Below, in pieces: positions 16,247-25,282 of a stretch of DNA of 57,328 nucleotides; within the stretch, counting starts at the first letter, position 1; each line of letters begins with the position of its first letter. The stretch is taken from positions 1-57,328 of IMG/VR virus record IMGVR_UViG_3300032208_000014. The stretch is one strand, 5' to 3'. The position numbers and the translations under genes are program-made. This DNA comes from a virus. Below the pieces are notes generated by a model. It had not been told where the DNA came from, ran no database searches, and saw nothing but the letters and a program-made list of their open reading frames with translations.

Positions 16247-16894
16247 ATGTCATTTACATATACACAGCTACAAGATGCAATAAAGGATTTCGCGGAAAAC
16301 ACCGAAACATCGTTTGTTACAAATTTGCCCGTGTTTATTCGTGGTGCAGAAGATCGTATTTTTACGATGGTTGATTTAGAACTGTTTCGTAAAAACGCCA
16401 CCTCTGCCCTAACGAGCAGCGATCCGTATCTAAGTGTTCCAACCGATTATTTGTCACCGTTTTCATTACAGATTACTAGCACGGGCAATAAAGCATTTTT
16501 ACTCCAAAAAGATGTAAATTTTGTTCAACAGTATGCGATTGATTACGGCAGTAATGCGGTGCCTCAATACTACAGTGTTTATGATGTTGACAATTTTATT
16601 GTTAGTCCAACTCCTGATAGTAATTACACCGTAGAACTTCACTACTACTACAGACCAGCTAGTATCACCGCTGGTTCTGGATCTGGTACGTCATGGCTGA
16701 GTGAGAACGCCCCTAATGCTCTTCTTTACGGTTCACTTGTGGAAGCGTATACTTACATGAAGGGTGAACAGGACATGATGCAGCTGTATGAGCAACGATT
16801 CTTACAGGAGATTCAACGTCTGAAAGATTTGGCAGAAGCTAGAGAAAATTCAGATGCGTATCGTAGGGGTTTACCCGATAGGCCAAGGACTTAG
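16247..16894 (+). CDS. Second connector/adaptor-like protein
   Basis: This 215-residue protein has helical ends and a beta middle. Landmarks are YTQLQDAIKDFAENTETSFV, FIRGAEDRIFTMVDLELFRK, LSVPTDYLSPFSLQI, LHYYYRPASI and LYGSLVEAYTYMKGEQDMMQ. The order matches podovirus adaptor or tail-tube proteins that plug the portal. It lies 12 nt downstream of the cupredoxin gene. Two paralogous adaptors in one genome are common in this phage group. Confidence 0.7.
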   Translation: MSFTYTQLQDAIKDFAENTETSFVTNLPVFIRGAEDRIFTMVDLELFRKNATSALTSSDPYLSVPTDYLSPFSLQITSTGNKAFLLQKDVNFVQQYAIDYGSNAVPQYYSVYDVDNFIVSPTPDSNYTVELHYYYRPASITAGSGSGTSWLSENAPNALLYGSLVEAYTYMKGEQDMMQLYEQRFLQEIQRLKDLAEARENSDAYRRGLPDRPRT

Positions 16895-16903
16895 GAGTAA
16901 CAA

Positions 16904-17332
16904 ATGGCAACAAGTAACGCAGCAACCACTTACCTTGAGAATAAAATACTTAGTTTTATTTTCAAGAATAATGCTGGTTCATTCGCAACACCGGGCGACA
17001 GTATATATGTTGGCTTGGCAACGGCAGTTTCTGACGCAGAGGCTGGTTCATTAACAGAAGCAACCTTTGGTTCGTATGCACGACAGCAAGTGACCGCAGC
17101 TAACTGGACACTGGCTTCTGCAAGCACGGATCAACAGACAGTTACCAACGCAGCTAATATTGAGTTTCCGGCATCAACTGGAACCAGCAATACTGTGACA
17201 CATGCATTTCTTGTAGATGCGGCTTCAAGCGGTAACATTCTGTTTGTTGGTGCGCTGGACGCAAACAAGACTATTGCTACGGGGGATATCTTCCGCATTA
17301 ACGCTGGGAATCTTACAGTCGAGTTGAAGTAA
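16904..17332 (+). CDS. Tail/fibre structural protein
   Basis: This 142-residue Ala/Thr-rich protein begins with YLENKILSFIFKNNAGSFAT, then GDSIYVGLATAVSDAEAGSL, a pattern recurrent in marine phage tail genes. It is beta-rich with no catalytic motif. AGGAG lies before ATG 16904. It is translationally coupled to the next fibre gene. It is probably a small tail fibre or fibre-base component. Confidence 0.65.
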   Translation: MATSNAATTYLENKILSFIFKNNAGSFATPGDSIYVGLATAVSDAEAGSLTEATFGSYARQQVTAANWTLASASTDQQTVTNAANIEFPASTGTSNTVTHAFLVDAASSGNILFVGALDANKTIATGDIFRINAGNLTVELK

Positions 17333-17712
17333 TGGCTCTTGTTCTGAAAGACCGCGTGAAAGAAACAACCACCACAACGGGCACTGGCACATATACTCTT
17401 GCTGGTGCTGTAGGTGGCTTTGAGGCGTTTAGTCAAATAGGTAATGGTAACACTACCTATTACGCTTGCACGGATGGAACCGACTTTGAGATAGGTATTG
17501 GAACCTACACTGCATCTGGTACAACCTTGGCTCGTACCACAATTTTGCAGTCTAGCAATTCTGATAATGCTGTTAGTTGGTCATCAGGCACCCGCACTAT
17601 CTTCTGTACGTTGCCAGCAGAGAAGATGATATTTAATGACGCGAGTGGAACCGCGCAGAACTTTACAGAACAAGACCCGAATGCGTTGGCATTCGCAATA
17701 GCATTGGGATAG
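17332..17712 (+). CDS. Small tail-fibre protein
   Basis: This 126-residue protein contains LKDRVKETTTTTGTGTYTLA, GFEAFSQIGNGNTTYYAC and LARTTILQSSN, the hallmark of a fibre module often found at the N terminus of marine and Caulobacter phage fibres. Beta-rich. It starts at the previous stop. It is likely a docking or shaft unit. Confidence 0.7.
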   Translation: MALVLKDRVKETTTTTGTGTYTLAGAVGGFEAFSQIGNGNTTYYACTDGTDFEIGIGTYTASGTTLARTTILQSSNSDNAVSWSSGTRTIFCTLPAEKMIFNDASGTAQNFTEQDPNALAFAIALG

Positions 17713-17716
17713 AAAA

Positions 17717-18046
17717 ATGGCTAACGCATTTAAAACATTTACAGACACCGCAGTGGGGACAGCCAACGCAGATGTTTATACCTGTCCTAGTTCAACGGAA
17801 ACAACAATTATCGGATTGAACATTGCCAACATCCTAACTGTTTCTATCACGGTAAACGTACAGCTAATCAACAATGATGGCGACAATGTGCATATTGTAA
17901 AGTCAGCTATTGTCCCTGTTGGCTCGTCACTGGTAGCAGTTGGCGGCGATCAGAAGATTGTGATGAACGCTTCTGACATTTTGAGAATAACAGCCAGCCA
18001 AGCATCAGCGGCGGACGTTACCCTGTCTGTATTGGAGATTACCTGA
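17717..18046 (+). CDS. Small beta-rich tail protein
   Basis: This 109-residue protein (TCPSSTETTIIGLNIANI, VQLINNDGDNVHIVKSAIVP, ASDILRITASQA) looks like a single compact beta domain, of a kind found in marine phage tail clusters. The next gene starts inside its stop codon. Its function is unknown beyond the fibre context. Confidence 0.65.
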   Translation: MANAFKTFTDTAVGTANADVYTCPSSTETTIIGLNIANILTVSITVNVQLINNDGDNVHIVKSAIVPVGSSLVAVGGDQKIVMNASDILRITASQASAADVTLSVLEIT

Positions 18047-18258
18047 TGGCACTTAGCACGATTGATACAAATCAGATTAAGGACGGTGGTGTGCATAACG
18101 CAGACATTGCGGCATCAACTACCACTAACCCGTTTCGCACAAACGCTACCAGCATTACTAGCGACCTGACTGTGGCTTCCACAGAAAACGCAGGGGCTTT
18201 TGGACCAATAACCATCTCCGCAACAATCACTGTTAATGGAGTGTTGACCGTTGTCTAG
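18046..18258 (+). CDS. Short fibre linker protein
   Basis: This 70-residue protein opens with a fibre-type ladder (STIDTNQIKDGGVHNADIAA) and ends with ITISATITVNGVLTVV. The same ending style (LTIDTSTAITVNGNLTIL) closes the protein at 22022-22750. It may be a short trimerising unit linking fibre genes. It overlaps the next gene by 8 nt. Confidence 0.6.
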   Translation: MALSTIDTNQIKDGGVHNADIAASTTTNPFRTNATSITSDLTVASTENAGAFGPITISATITVNGVLTVV

Positions 18259-18787
18259 TCGTATTCTTGTAGATGAAATATATGGCAAGACTTCTAACTC
18301 GTCTGCACTAACGATTGGCAGTAATGGTCTTGTTACGCCTAAAGCTGTAGCCTTTCAAGTTGAAGCCACTGACACAGACCAAAGTTATACAGCAAGTGCC
18401 TATGCGAAGATAACTTGGGAGACAGTTACATTAGATACTGGAAGTTATTGGGACACCACAAATAATAGATATACGCCACAGGTTGCTGGTTGGTATTTAT
18501 TTGGTGGCACAGTCAGAGTTCAATTTCCCAGTCTTGTAAACTTTGTTGCTTTTAACATAGCAAAAAACGGCAACACAAGTGATGGCACGGCTTTAATGTC
18601 ACAAATTCAAAACTCTTCTACGGATACTTTTGGCAATGGTGAGTATGCAATGCCCACTGGCATGATTCAACTGAACGGTTCTACCGATTATGTTGAGGTA
18701 TACTTTCAATCTGATGAAGCCGCAACTATTCACGACCACGCTACCAGAAAGTCGTATTTCTGGGGACATCTTGTTCACGCAACTTAG
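18251..18787 (+). CDS. Tail-fibre tip with C1q-like domain (copy 1)
   Basis: At 178 residues from TTG 18251, the N-terminal docking motif SSRILVDEIYGKTSNSSALT resembles that of the other short fibre genes here. The rest has a C1q/TNF-like jelly-roll pattern (YWDTTNNRYTPQVAGWYLFG, IAKNGNTSDGTALMSQ, FWGHLVHAT). Such domains are trimeric ligand-binding heads at phage fibre tips. It overlaps the previous gene by 8 nt. The target is unknown. Confidence 0.65.
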   Translation: MSSRILVDEIYGKTSNSSALTIGSNGLVTPKAVAFQVEATDTDQSYTASAYAKITWETVTLDTGSYWDTTNNRYTPQVAGWYLFGGTVRVQFPSLVNFVAFNIAKNGNTSDGTALMSQIQNSSTDTFGNGEYAMPTGMIQLNGSTDYVEVYFQSDEAATIHDHATRKSYFWGHLVHAT

Positions 18788-18795
18788 GAAAAACA

Positions 18796-19275
18796 ATGGC
18801 ATCAGAACTGGGCGTACAAACAATACAGCACACTAATGGCACAGATGCTATGACCATAGATAGCAGTGGTCGTATTCTTCAGCCAACTAAACCAGCGTTT
18901 ACAGCACACAGAACAAGTAATCAAAATTCAGGAATAATTATATTTGACACTGCTTTGGTAAACCAAGGTTCGCATTACAACACAAGCAATGGAAAATTTA
19001 CTGCGCCTATAGCAGGTCTTTATCATTTTTCATTTCAGGCTTTAAGCGATAATGACGGAACAGACGCTTATTATAGTGTGTCTTTATATATCAACGGGTC
19101 TTCGTATGCTGTTGAACAAAGTTACACTTACGAAGATAATGATTCAACTGCTGGAGGTTCTATTGTAGCGTCTCTTTCTGCTAACGATTATGTTCAAGTT
19201 CATAGTAGTAAAAAGGTATATGGGTACGCGGCAACCTTTAATTGTACATATTTTTCAGGCTTTCTAATAGGATAG
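18796..19275 (+). CDS. Tail-fibre tip with C1q-like domain (copy 2)
   Basis: At 159 residues, the N-terminal docking motif is ASELGVQTIQHTNGTDAM, then the linker TIDSSGRILQPTKPAF, then a clear C1q-like domain (IIIFDTALVNQGSHYNTSNG, FTAPIAGLYHFSFQA, YFSGFLIG end). GSHYN followed by G-x-F-x-AP-x-AG-x-Y is diagnostic. It is one of five copies in this array. Confidence 0.8.
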   Translation: MASELGVQTIQHTNGTDAMTIDSSGRILQPTKPAFTAHRTSNQNSGIIIFDTALVNQGSHYNTSNGKFTAPIAGLYHFSFQALSDNDGTDAYYSVSLYINGSSYAVEQSYTYEDNDSTAGGSIVASLSANDYVQVHSSKKVYGYAATFNCTYFSGFLIG

Positions 19276-19284
19276 AGTAACAGG

Positions 19285-19845
19285 ATGACTAGCATAATAA
19301 AAGCTGACCGTGTTCAAAGTACATCCGATGGGTTTGTTCTTCCTCCTGCTGGCGGCGTTATTCAAACGCAGTATTTACAATATACAAGCACAACTAGCAC
19401 TTCTTGTCCAAATGCCACTAATGTATCACTTGACCACTTAGCGGTGAGCATTACACCTATATCAACCAGTAGCATTATAAGAATTGATGCAATGGTAAAC
19501 GGTGAGTGGTCTAATCAAGGTTCTGCCTATAACTCAGTTTGGTTTTTTTACAGAGGTAGCACAAAGCTGGGTCATGTCAGTGCTGACCACTTACCTGTAG
19601 GTGTTCTTATGGGTACAAGTATAACTTATGATGCCGCAAACAACGCCTCGACACCAGAACACGCAGTTTACAGTTACTTTGATACGCCTTCGACAACCAG
19701 CCAGATAACTTACAAGGTAGGTGTTTATCAGGGTCAGAGTGCTACTCAAACGTGGTACACTAATAGAACTGTAGGTGATAGTACTAATAATTCTCAGTAT
19801 GAAAGAGGCACATCGTTTATTAGCGTGACGGAGATAGCTGGATAA
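19285..19845 (+). CDS. Tail-fibre protein, EIAG family (copy 1)
   Basis: At 186 residues, the start MTSIIKADRVQSTSDGFVLP is the docking motif. The body has LAVSITPISTSSIIRIDAMV, YFDTPSTTSQITYKVGVYQG and the end SFISVTEIAG. This family recurs at 23295-23837 and 24764-25282 and is common in marine phage fibres. The jelly-roll-like head probably binds a surface glycan or protein. ATG of the next gene overlaps the stop. Confidence 0.7.
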   Translation: MTSIIKADRVQSTSDGFVLPPAGGVIQTQYLQYTSTTSTSCPNATNVSLDHLAVSITPISTSSIIRIDAMVNGEWSNQGSAYNSVWFFYRGSTKLGHVSADHLPVGVLMGTSITYDAANNASTPEHAVYSYFDTPSTTSQITYKVGVYQGQSATQTWYTNRTVGDSTNNSQYERGTSFISVTEIAG

Positions 19846-20750
19846 TGGCATACATCGGCGCACAACCAAATAAGCAGTTAACAAAGACAACGAGTCAGTC
19901 CTTCAACGGCACAGGTTCGGCGACCGCGTTTACACTTAACCGCGCCGTGAACACTGGTGAGGAGCTAGAGGTGTTCGTTGACAACGTGCAGCAGGAGCCT
20001 GGGGTTGGCAAGTCATACACAGCCACAGGAACTACACTGACGTTTGACGAAGCCCCGCCGTCTGGTACAGGTAACGTGTACGTTATCTATCGCGGTCAGG
20101 CAGAGGTAACAACACGGCTGGAAGCACCAGACCTTTCTATTACAACTGCGAAGCTGGCGGCTAGTGCGGTGACTACAGCGAAGATAGCTGATGATGCTGT
20201 AACATCTGACAAGCTAGCGCATGACCTAACTGTGCAGACCAGCCTAAGTGTGCCAACAATCAAAGACAGCAGCGGTTCAAATACTGCTATGACGATTAAT
20301 AGCAGTGGGATTATTTCTACGCCAGCAAGGCCAGCATTTTACGCTTATGGTGACGATGGTTGGACAGGGCTGGCCGCTATTAATACTTATTACATAGGTG
20401 GTTTTGACCACACTGAGTTTAATATTGGCAGTCATTATAATACAAGCACTAAACTTTTCACTGTGCCTGTGAGTGGTGTTTATCTCTTTAGGTCGCAAGT
20501 TTATTTTAACGACAGTGGCAACCCGACAGTGCAAATTGCTTTTCAACAAACCAGTAGCGGCTCTACTACGCTTATAGCTTTTACGGCTCAACAGCAAGCT
20601 GGAGACGGAACTATTGGTATAACAAGAATTTATAATGCAGTGGCTGGTCAACAAATCGGTGCTTATGTTTACAAGTCCGCTCTTACTGCAAACACTGATT
20701 ATTTCTTAGGTATAAATCATTCTTATTTTTCTGGCGTATTTTTAGGGTAG
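19845..20750 (+). CDS. Long tail fibre with C1q-like tip (copy 3)
   Basis: At 301 residues, it combines an N-terminal baseplate-type domain (AYIGAQPNKQLTKTTSQSF, TGEELEVFVDNVQQEPGVGK) and a repeated ladder (TTAKLAASAVTTAKIADDAV). The linker is TINSSGIISTPARPAF, followed by a C1q-like head (HTEFNIGSHYNTSTKLFTVP, SYFSGVFLG end). It shows how the short neighbouring genes correspond to parts of longer fibres. The N-terminal domain is shared with 22022-22750. Confidence 0.75.
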   Translation: MAYIGAQPNKQLTKTTSQSFNGTGSATAFTLNRAVNTGEELEVFVDNVQQEPGVGKSYTATGTTLTFDEAPPSGTGNVYVIYRGQAEVTTRLEAPDLSITTAKLAASAVTTAKIADDAVTSDKLAHDLTVQTSLSVPTIKDSSGSNTAMTINSSGIISTPARPAFYAYGDDGWTGLAAINTYYIGGFDHTEFNIGSHYNTSTKLFTVPVSGVYLFRSQVYFNDSGNPTVQIAFQQTSSGSTTLIAFTAQQQAGDGTIGITRIYNAVAGQQIGAYVYKSALTANTDYFLGINHSYFSGVFLG

Positions 20751-20759
20751 GAGTTTGAA

Positions 20760-21848
20760 ATGCCATTAAGCAAAATTAAAACAAACTCTGTAGCTGACGA
20801 GGTTTTTGAAACAGGGCCTAATCTTATTCAAAACGGATCTATGGCTGTTAGCCAACGCGGAAGTAGCTTTAGCTTTGCACATGACGGAACGAGGTCAGCT
20901 TACACTTTAGATAGGTTTTCTTTTTCTATGAGAAGTACATCAGATGAGTTTGACTGTACAGTTGCACAAGTGACTGATGCGCCTGCTGGTTTTTCAAAGT
21001 CTCTAAAACTGACAACAGGCACTGCTGAAAGTGCTGTTGGTTCAGATGAATATTACAATTTCTATCACCCAATCGAGGCACAAAACTTACAGCACTTACA
21101 ACACGGCACATCAGGCGCAAAAAAAGTAACTGTATCTTTTTATGTTAAATCTTCAATAACAGGAACTTTTGGTTTTAGTGCATACAAAGCAGACAACACC
21201 CCGCGAGTTATAGCAAAAACTTACACAATAAGCAGTGCGAACACATGGGAAAGAAAAGAAATTACGATAGAGGGCGACACGAGCCAATCTATTGATAATG
21301 ATAATGGCGGAGGAATGTGGCTTTATTGGATGATGGGGGCGGGTACAGACTTTAACAGTGGTGCTTCTACAACAACTTGGGCAGATTATGGAAGTGGCAC
21401 AACATGGTTTCAAGCTAGTGCTACAAATAATGTTGTTACAACAGCAAGCGCAACTTGGCAACTAACAGGCGTACAACTTGAAGTAGGCGAAAAGGCAACG
21501 CCTTTTCAGCACGAGAGCTATGGGGCAACATTACGCAAATGCCAACGCTATTATTTCCCAGCGCAAAACTACAATATTTACTCAGGATGGGCTATGACAT
21601 GGGGCAGTGGTACGCAGTATCCAAAAGTTAACGCTGATTTTCCTGTCCCTATGAGAGCCGCGCCTAGTATTACTTACGGGCAGTCTAACAGCGGCACTGC
21701 GAATCAAATTGAATGGGTTGACGGTTCAACCACAGGCGCGAGTTCATGGGGTGTAGGCGTAAATGGTATCTATTACGTTTTTACCCCCTCAAACATAGCT
21801 GCAAATATTTCGGGTCAGTTTAGATATACAGCAGATGCGGAGATATAA
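20760..21848 (+). CDS. Tail fibre with carbohydrate-binding-like domain
   Basis: At 362 residues, it begins with PLSKIKTNSVADEVFETGPN, then LIQNGSMAVSQRG and YTLDRFSF. A CBM-like jelly roll follows, ending ATWQLTGVQLEVGEKATPFQ, HESYGATLRKCQRYYFP and a C-terminal variable domain. LIQNG, QLTGVQLEVG and the CQRYY motif are typical of phage fibres that bind surface carbohydrate. The C-terminal 100 residues are probably the receptor-contact part. Confidence 0.75.
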   Translation: MPLSKIKTNSVADEVFETGPNLIQNGSMAVSQRGSSFSFAHDGTRSAYTLDRFSFSMRSTSDEFDCTVAQVTDAPAGFSKSLKLTTGTAESAVGSDEYYNFYHPIEAQNLQHLQHGTSGAKKVTVSFYVKSSITGTFGFSAYKADNTPRVIAKTYTISSANTWERKEITIEGDTSQSIDNDNGGGMWLYWMMGAGTDFNSGASTTTWADYGSGTTWFQASATNNVVTTASATWQLTGVQLEVGEKATPFQHESYGATLRKCQRYYFPAQNYNIYSGWAMTWGSGTQYPKVNADFPVPMRAAPSITYGQSNSGTANQIEWVDGSTTGASSWGVGVNGIYYVFTPSNIAANISGQFRYTADAEI

Positions 21849-22022
21849 ATGAACATCACAAGCGCAAAGTACGGGACAGACCAGAACGGAAACAATATTG
21901 GGGTCATGGCAGTTATTGACGGCGGAACAATGTGGGTTCCAAATGACCCTGATAACCGACATTGGGAAGCTGTTGTTGAGTGGGAAAAGAAAGACGGCAA
22001 TACAATACAGGACGCTGACTAA
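21849..22022 (+). CDS. 57-residue protein between fibre genes
   Basis: This small acidic protein (MNITSAKYGTDQNGNNIGVM, WVPNDPDNRHWEAVVEWEKK) starts directly after one fibre gene and its stop overlaps the next start. The D-N-x-x-[YW]-x-x-[FV] pattern with a charged end resembles short tail-fibre accessory or assembly proteins found in marine phages. It is too short to assign firmly. Confidence 0.65.
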   Translation: MNITSAKYGTDQNGNNIGVMAVIDGGTMWVPNDPDNRHWEAVVEWEKKDGNTIQDAD

Positions 22023-22750
22023 TGGCATATATAGGCATTGACCCAAACGTAGGTGACATCAGCTTTCAGACCTTTACAGGCACTGGAAGCGCAACTGCGT
22101 TTACACTGGCACAAAGCGTTGTCAGCGGCGAAGCCATTATGGTTGTTATTGGTAACGTCATTCAAGAGCCAGGGATAGGCAAGGCGTATACAGCGCAAGG
22201 CACAACTCTCACCTTCTCCTCACCGCCAGCTAATGGCGATGTAATACAGGTGCGCTACTTTGGTCGTGCCGTGGATCAGCCTACCAGTTTTGCAATGCAG
22301 TTGTTCAGGTACACAGCAACAGCAAGTCAAACCGCCTTTACAGGTGCGGATGCTAACGGTGCAATACTGGCCTTCTCTGGTAACGATGTGGATGTATATC
22401 TAAACGGTGTGCATCTTGACAGTTCAGACTTCACTGCCAGCAATGGTGATACAATCACACTTGGTTCTGGTGCAGCGGTAAACGATGAGTTAGTTATCCG
22501 CGCTTTTCGTGCATTTACTGTGACAGATACAGTCAGCAAGTCTAGCGGCGGTACATTCGCGGCTGAGATTACAGCGACACAGTTTCAGACTACAAACACC
22601 ACAGTTGATACCGCTGTATTCCGCACCAATGGACAAACAGTAGACGAGGATACTACAATAGCATCGACCAAGAACGCATTGGCGATTGGTCCGTTGACCA
22701 TAGACACATCAACTGCGATTACCGTCAATGGTAATCTGACAATACTGTGA
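22022..22750 (+). CDS. Tail-fibre base protein
   Basis: This 242-residue protein starts AYIGIDPNVGDISFQTF and contains VVIGNVIQEPGIGKAYTAQG and VRYFGRAVDQP, the same N-terminal domain as 19845-20750. A second similar domain follows (AFSGNDVDVYLNGVHLDSSD, DELVIRAFRAF). It has no C1q head; it ends LTIDTSTAITVNGNLTIL. It probably provides a platform onto which separately encoded tips dock. Confidence 0.7.
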   Translation: MAYIGIDPNVGDISFQTFTGTGSATAFTLAQSVVSGEAIMVVIGNVIQEPGIGKAYTAQGTTLTFSSPPANGDVIQVRYFGRAVDQPTSFAMQLFRYTATASQTAFTGADANGAILAFSGNDVDVYLNGVHLDSSDFTASNGDTITLGSGAAVNDELVIRAFRAFTVTDTVSKSSGGTFAAEITATQFQTTNTTVDTAVFRTNGQTVDEDTTIASTKNALAIGPLTIDTSTAITVNGNLTIL

Positions 22751-22757
22751 GGCACAG

Positions 22758-23291
22758 ATGGCTTCAATACTGAATGTAAATAAGATTAGGGCGGCGGGTT
22801 CGACAGCAGACGGCCTTACGATTGACAGTAGTGGACGCATTAATACACCTGCCAGACCTTTATTTAGAGTTGGCATGACAAATACTACTTCAGGTTCAAC
22901 TGGCGGTATAATTATATTTGACACTGCTATAAACAATGTTGGTAATCATTACAGTACTAGCACGGGTATTTTTACTTGTCCTGTTGCTGGATTTTATCAA
23001 TTTGGGCATAGCATCTTATTTCAAGATGTAGCTACTTCAGATGACAGTATTCATACTTATTACAGGGTAAACAGTAATTCAGCTACTGGTTATCTTTTTG
23101 ACCGAGCAGATGGATTAGATGCAAATGGCTATTCAGGCACAGGCGGTTATTTAAATTCTAGAGGTAATGGTATAATGCAGCTCGCGGTTAACGATACGGT
23201 TGACTTGTATTTTACCTGCACTGGTTCAATTCAAATTCATGGAAACTCGAATTCAAATTGGAGTCAGTTTTACGGATATTTAATAGGATAA
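22758..23291 (+). CDS. Tail-fibre tip with C1q-like domain (copy 4)
   Basis: At 177 residues, the docking motif is ASILNVNKIRAAGSTADG, the linker LTIDSSGRINTPARPLF, then a C1q-like head (GGIIIFDTAINNVGNHYSTS, IFTCPVAGFYQFGHSI, WSQFYGYLIG end). It resembles copies 2 and 5 in order and length but diverges in the surface regions, as expected for receptor-binding variants. Confidence 0.75.
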   Translation: MASILNVNKIRAAGSTADGLTIDSSGRINTPARPLFRVGMTNTTSGSTGGIIIFDTAINNVGNHYSTSTGIFTCPVAGFYQFGHSILFQDVATSDDSIHTYYRVNSNSATGYLFDRADGLDANGYSGTGGYLNSRGNGIMQLAVNDTVDLYFTCTGSIQIHGNSNSNWSQFYGYLIG

Positions 23292-23294
23292 ATC

Positions 23295-23837
23295 ATGTCA
23301 ACATTATTCGTAGATACAATAAATGAGAAGACCACAAACAACGGGGTGGAGATTCCGGGTCATGTTATCAATGTTCAGTCTGTAAAGTTTAGTGGTACTC
23401 AAACTACAACCAGTAGTTCGTTTACAGATGTTACAGATTTAAGCATAACTATGACACCAAAATCATCTAGTTCTAAATTTTTTGTATCTTGTTCTATGGC
23501 TGTAGGTTGTGACAATTATTTTGTTTATCTTAGATTGGTAAGAAATGGAGTAGCTTTACTAACCCCTGACGACACAGGTAGCAATAGAAGTACGTCTCAT
23601 TTTCAATATATGAGTGATGTTGTTGGCTCAAGTGCTTATATACTTTTGCATCTTCCAGCGCAACATCTTGATTCACCTAATACTACATCTGCTGTTACTT
23701 ATAAAGTTCAATTTGCTATAAGGTCAGATACTAGTATGTCAGGCTATATTAATAGAACCCATAGAAATTTAGATAATGCAGGCGGCTATGATGCTAATGG
23801 TGTATCAACACTTACTGTTATGGAGATTGGCGGATGA
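23295..23837 (+). CDS. Tail-fibre protein, EIAG family (copy 2)
   Basis: At 180 residues, the start is STLFVDTINEKTTNNGVEIP. The body has DLSITMTPKSSSSKFFVSCS, LDSPNTTSAVTYKVQFAIRS and the end STLTVMEIGG. Same family as 19285-19845 and 24764-25282. The 3' end overlaps the next fibre gene by 4 nt. Confidence 0.7.
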   Translation: MSTLFVDTINEKTTNNGVEIPGHVINVQSVKFSGTQTTTSSSFTDVTDLSITMTPKSSSSKFFVSCSMAVGCDNYFVYLRLVRNGVALLTPDDTGSNRSTSHFQYMSDVVGSSAYILLHLPAQHLDSPNTTSAVTYKVQFAIRSDTSMSGYINRTHRNLDNAGGYDANGVSTLTVMEIGG

Positions 23838-24358
23838 CCAGCATATTAAAAGTCACCGAAATCCAAGACCCAACGAACTCGAACAGTGCGCTATCGATTG
23901 ACAGCACTGGACGCATCACTACCCCAGCTAGACCAGCGTTTAGAGCGGGGTTAACTGCCAATTATTCTCACGGAAGTGGGGGTGTTGATATGTCGGCTAA
24001 CGGAACTTGGGGCGTGCTTTTTGACATAGGTGGAAACTTCAACACTTCCACTGGACTGTTTACCGCCCCTGTAGCTGGCATTTATATGTTTACTGGAGTT
24101 TGGGGCACTAATTCAATGACCAACACTATGACTTATGCAAGTTGGGAGTTTACGGTTAATGGCTCAAGAACAAACACATTTTGGCATGGCCATGACCTTG
24201 ATGGTTCGGCATCATATCACGGTCACGCTAACACTGGCGTTTACCAGTTATCAGCAAATGATACAGTTGGTATATATTCCGAAATATCACAATCAGTAAC
24301 AATAAATGGTAACGCTAGTATGACTTACAGTAACTTCTGCGGGTTTTTGGTGGGGTAA
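23834..24358 (+). CDS. Tail-fibre tip with C1q-like domain (copy 5)
   Basis: At 174 residues, the docking motif is TSILKVTEIQDPTNSNSA, the linker LSIDSTGRITTPARPAF, then a C1q-like head (FDIGGNFNTSTGLFTAPVAG, FWHGHDLDGSASYHGHA, SNFCGFLVG end). A His-rich surface loop (HGHDLDGSASYHGHAN) is peculiar to this copy and could bind metal. It overlaps the previous gene (ATGA). Confidence 0.7.
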   Translation: MTSILKVTEIQDPTNSNSALSIDSTGRITTPARPAFRAGLTANYSHGSGGVDMSANGTWGVLFDIGGNFNTSTGLFTAPVAGIYMFTGVWGTNSMTNTMTYASWEFTVNGSRTNTFWHGHDLDGSASYHGHANTGVYQLSANDTVGIYSEISQSVTINGNASMTYSNFCGFLVG

Positions 24359-24361
24359 ATA

Positions 24362-24760
24362 ATGGCATCAGTATCAGAAGCAATTCAAGCACTAGACCCA
24401 AACTGTCAGTTTGTACTGCGTGGCGAACCCACAGACGCGATTAGTTTTAACGCGGCCTTTAGTCTTGTAGTGGGCGTAGATGAGAGTGGTTCAGCTATAC
24501 TATCTGATGACTCAAATGATTGGGAAAGGGCAGGAATAACATGGGGCACGGTCAAAACAAAACTGAACGAACTTAACGAACTAGAGCCAATGAAGCGGTT
24601 GCGCGAGGAGCGTAACCGCCGTATCGCTGAGACAGATTGGTGGGCATCGTCTGACCTTACCATGTCCGCAGAACGCACAGCCTATCGTCAGGACTTGCGC
24701 GACATAACTAAAATCTTCTCATCACTTGACGATGTGGTGTGGCCTGATAAGCCGGAGTAA
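24362..24760 (+). CDS. Tail fibre assembly chaperone-like protein
   Basis: At 132 residues, the C-terminal half (RLREERNRRIAETDWWASSD, then RTAYRQDLRDIT) matches the conserved end of phage tail-fibre assembly proteins, where R-x-x-R-N-x-x-[IL]-x-x-T-D-W is the signature. Such proteins help fold or trimerise fibres and are encoded beside them. The N-terminal half is variable. Confidence 0.75.
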   Translation: MASVSEAIQALDPNCQFVLRGEPTDAISFNAAFSLVVGVDESGSAILSDDSNDWERAGITWGTVKTKLNELNELEPMKRLREERNRRIAETDWWASSDLTMSAERTAYRQDLRDITKIFSSLDDVVWPDKPE

Positions 24761-24763
24761 GCT

Positions 24764-25282
24764 ATGAGTAACGCCCGTAATCTTGCTAATCTGTTAGGTA
24801 CAAGCACTACAGTTCCGTCTTCTAAACAGCCTGCTGGTTCTGTGTTGCAGGTAAAAAGTGATGTTTTAACAGGAGCTGCATCCACTTCAGGCACAACTTT
24901 TGTTGACACTGGGCTGTCTGTTGATATTACACCAAGCTCTACGTCCAGTAAATTTTTAATTATAGTAAATTTGGGTCTTGTCGGTGTAAATTCAAGCGAT
25001 GGTGTTATGACCAAACTTTTTAGAGATTCTACTGAGATAGCTTCTGCAACTGGTGCAGATACACGAAATCTTTTTACACAGAGTTACTACGGTGCTACAT
25101 CCAATTATTATGTAGGAACTAGCAATCACTTTTTTGATACGCCTTCTACATCATCACAAATTACTTACAAGCTACAATTTGCAATGACAGGCTCAACAAA
25201 CACAGGCTACATAAATAGAAGACCCAGTGATAATTTTGCTAGAACAAGCTCTAATTTTACTGTTATGGAAATAGCAGGCTGA
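24764..25282 (+). CDS. Tail-fibre protein, EIAG family (copy 3)
   Basis: At 172 residues, the start is SNARNLANLLGTSTTVPSSK, a fibre N terminus common in marine phages. The body has LSVDITPSSTSSKFLIIVNL, FDTPSTSSQITYKLQFAMTG and the end NFTVMEIAG. Third member of this family in the array. The next gene starts on its last base (TGATG). Confidence 0.7.
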   Translation: MSNARNLANLLGTSTTVPSSKQPAGSVLQVKSDVLTGAASTSGTTFVDTGLSVDITPSSTSSKFLIIVNLGLVGVNSSDGVMTKLFRDSTEIASATGADTRNLFTQSYYGATSNYYVGTSNHFFDTPSTSSQITYKLQFAMTGSTNTGYINRRPSDNFARTSSNFTVMEIAG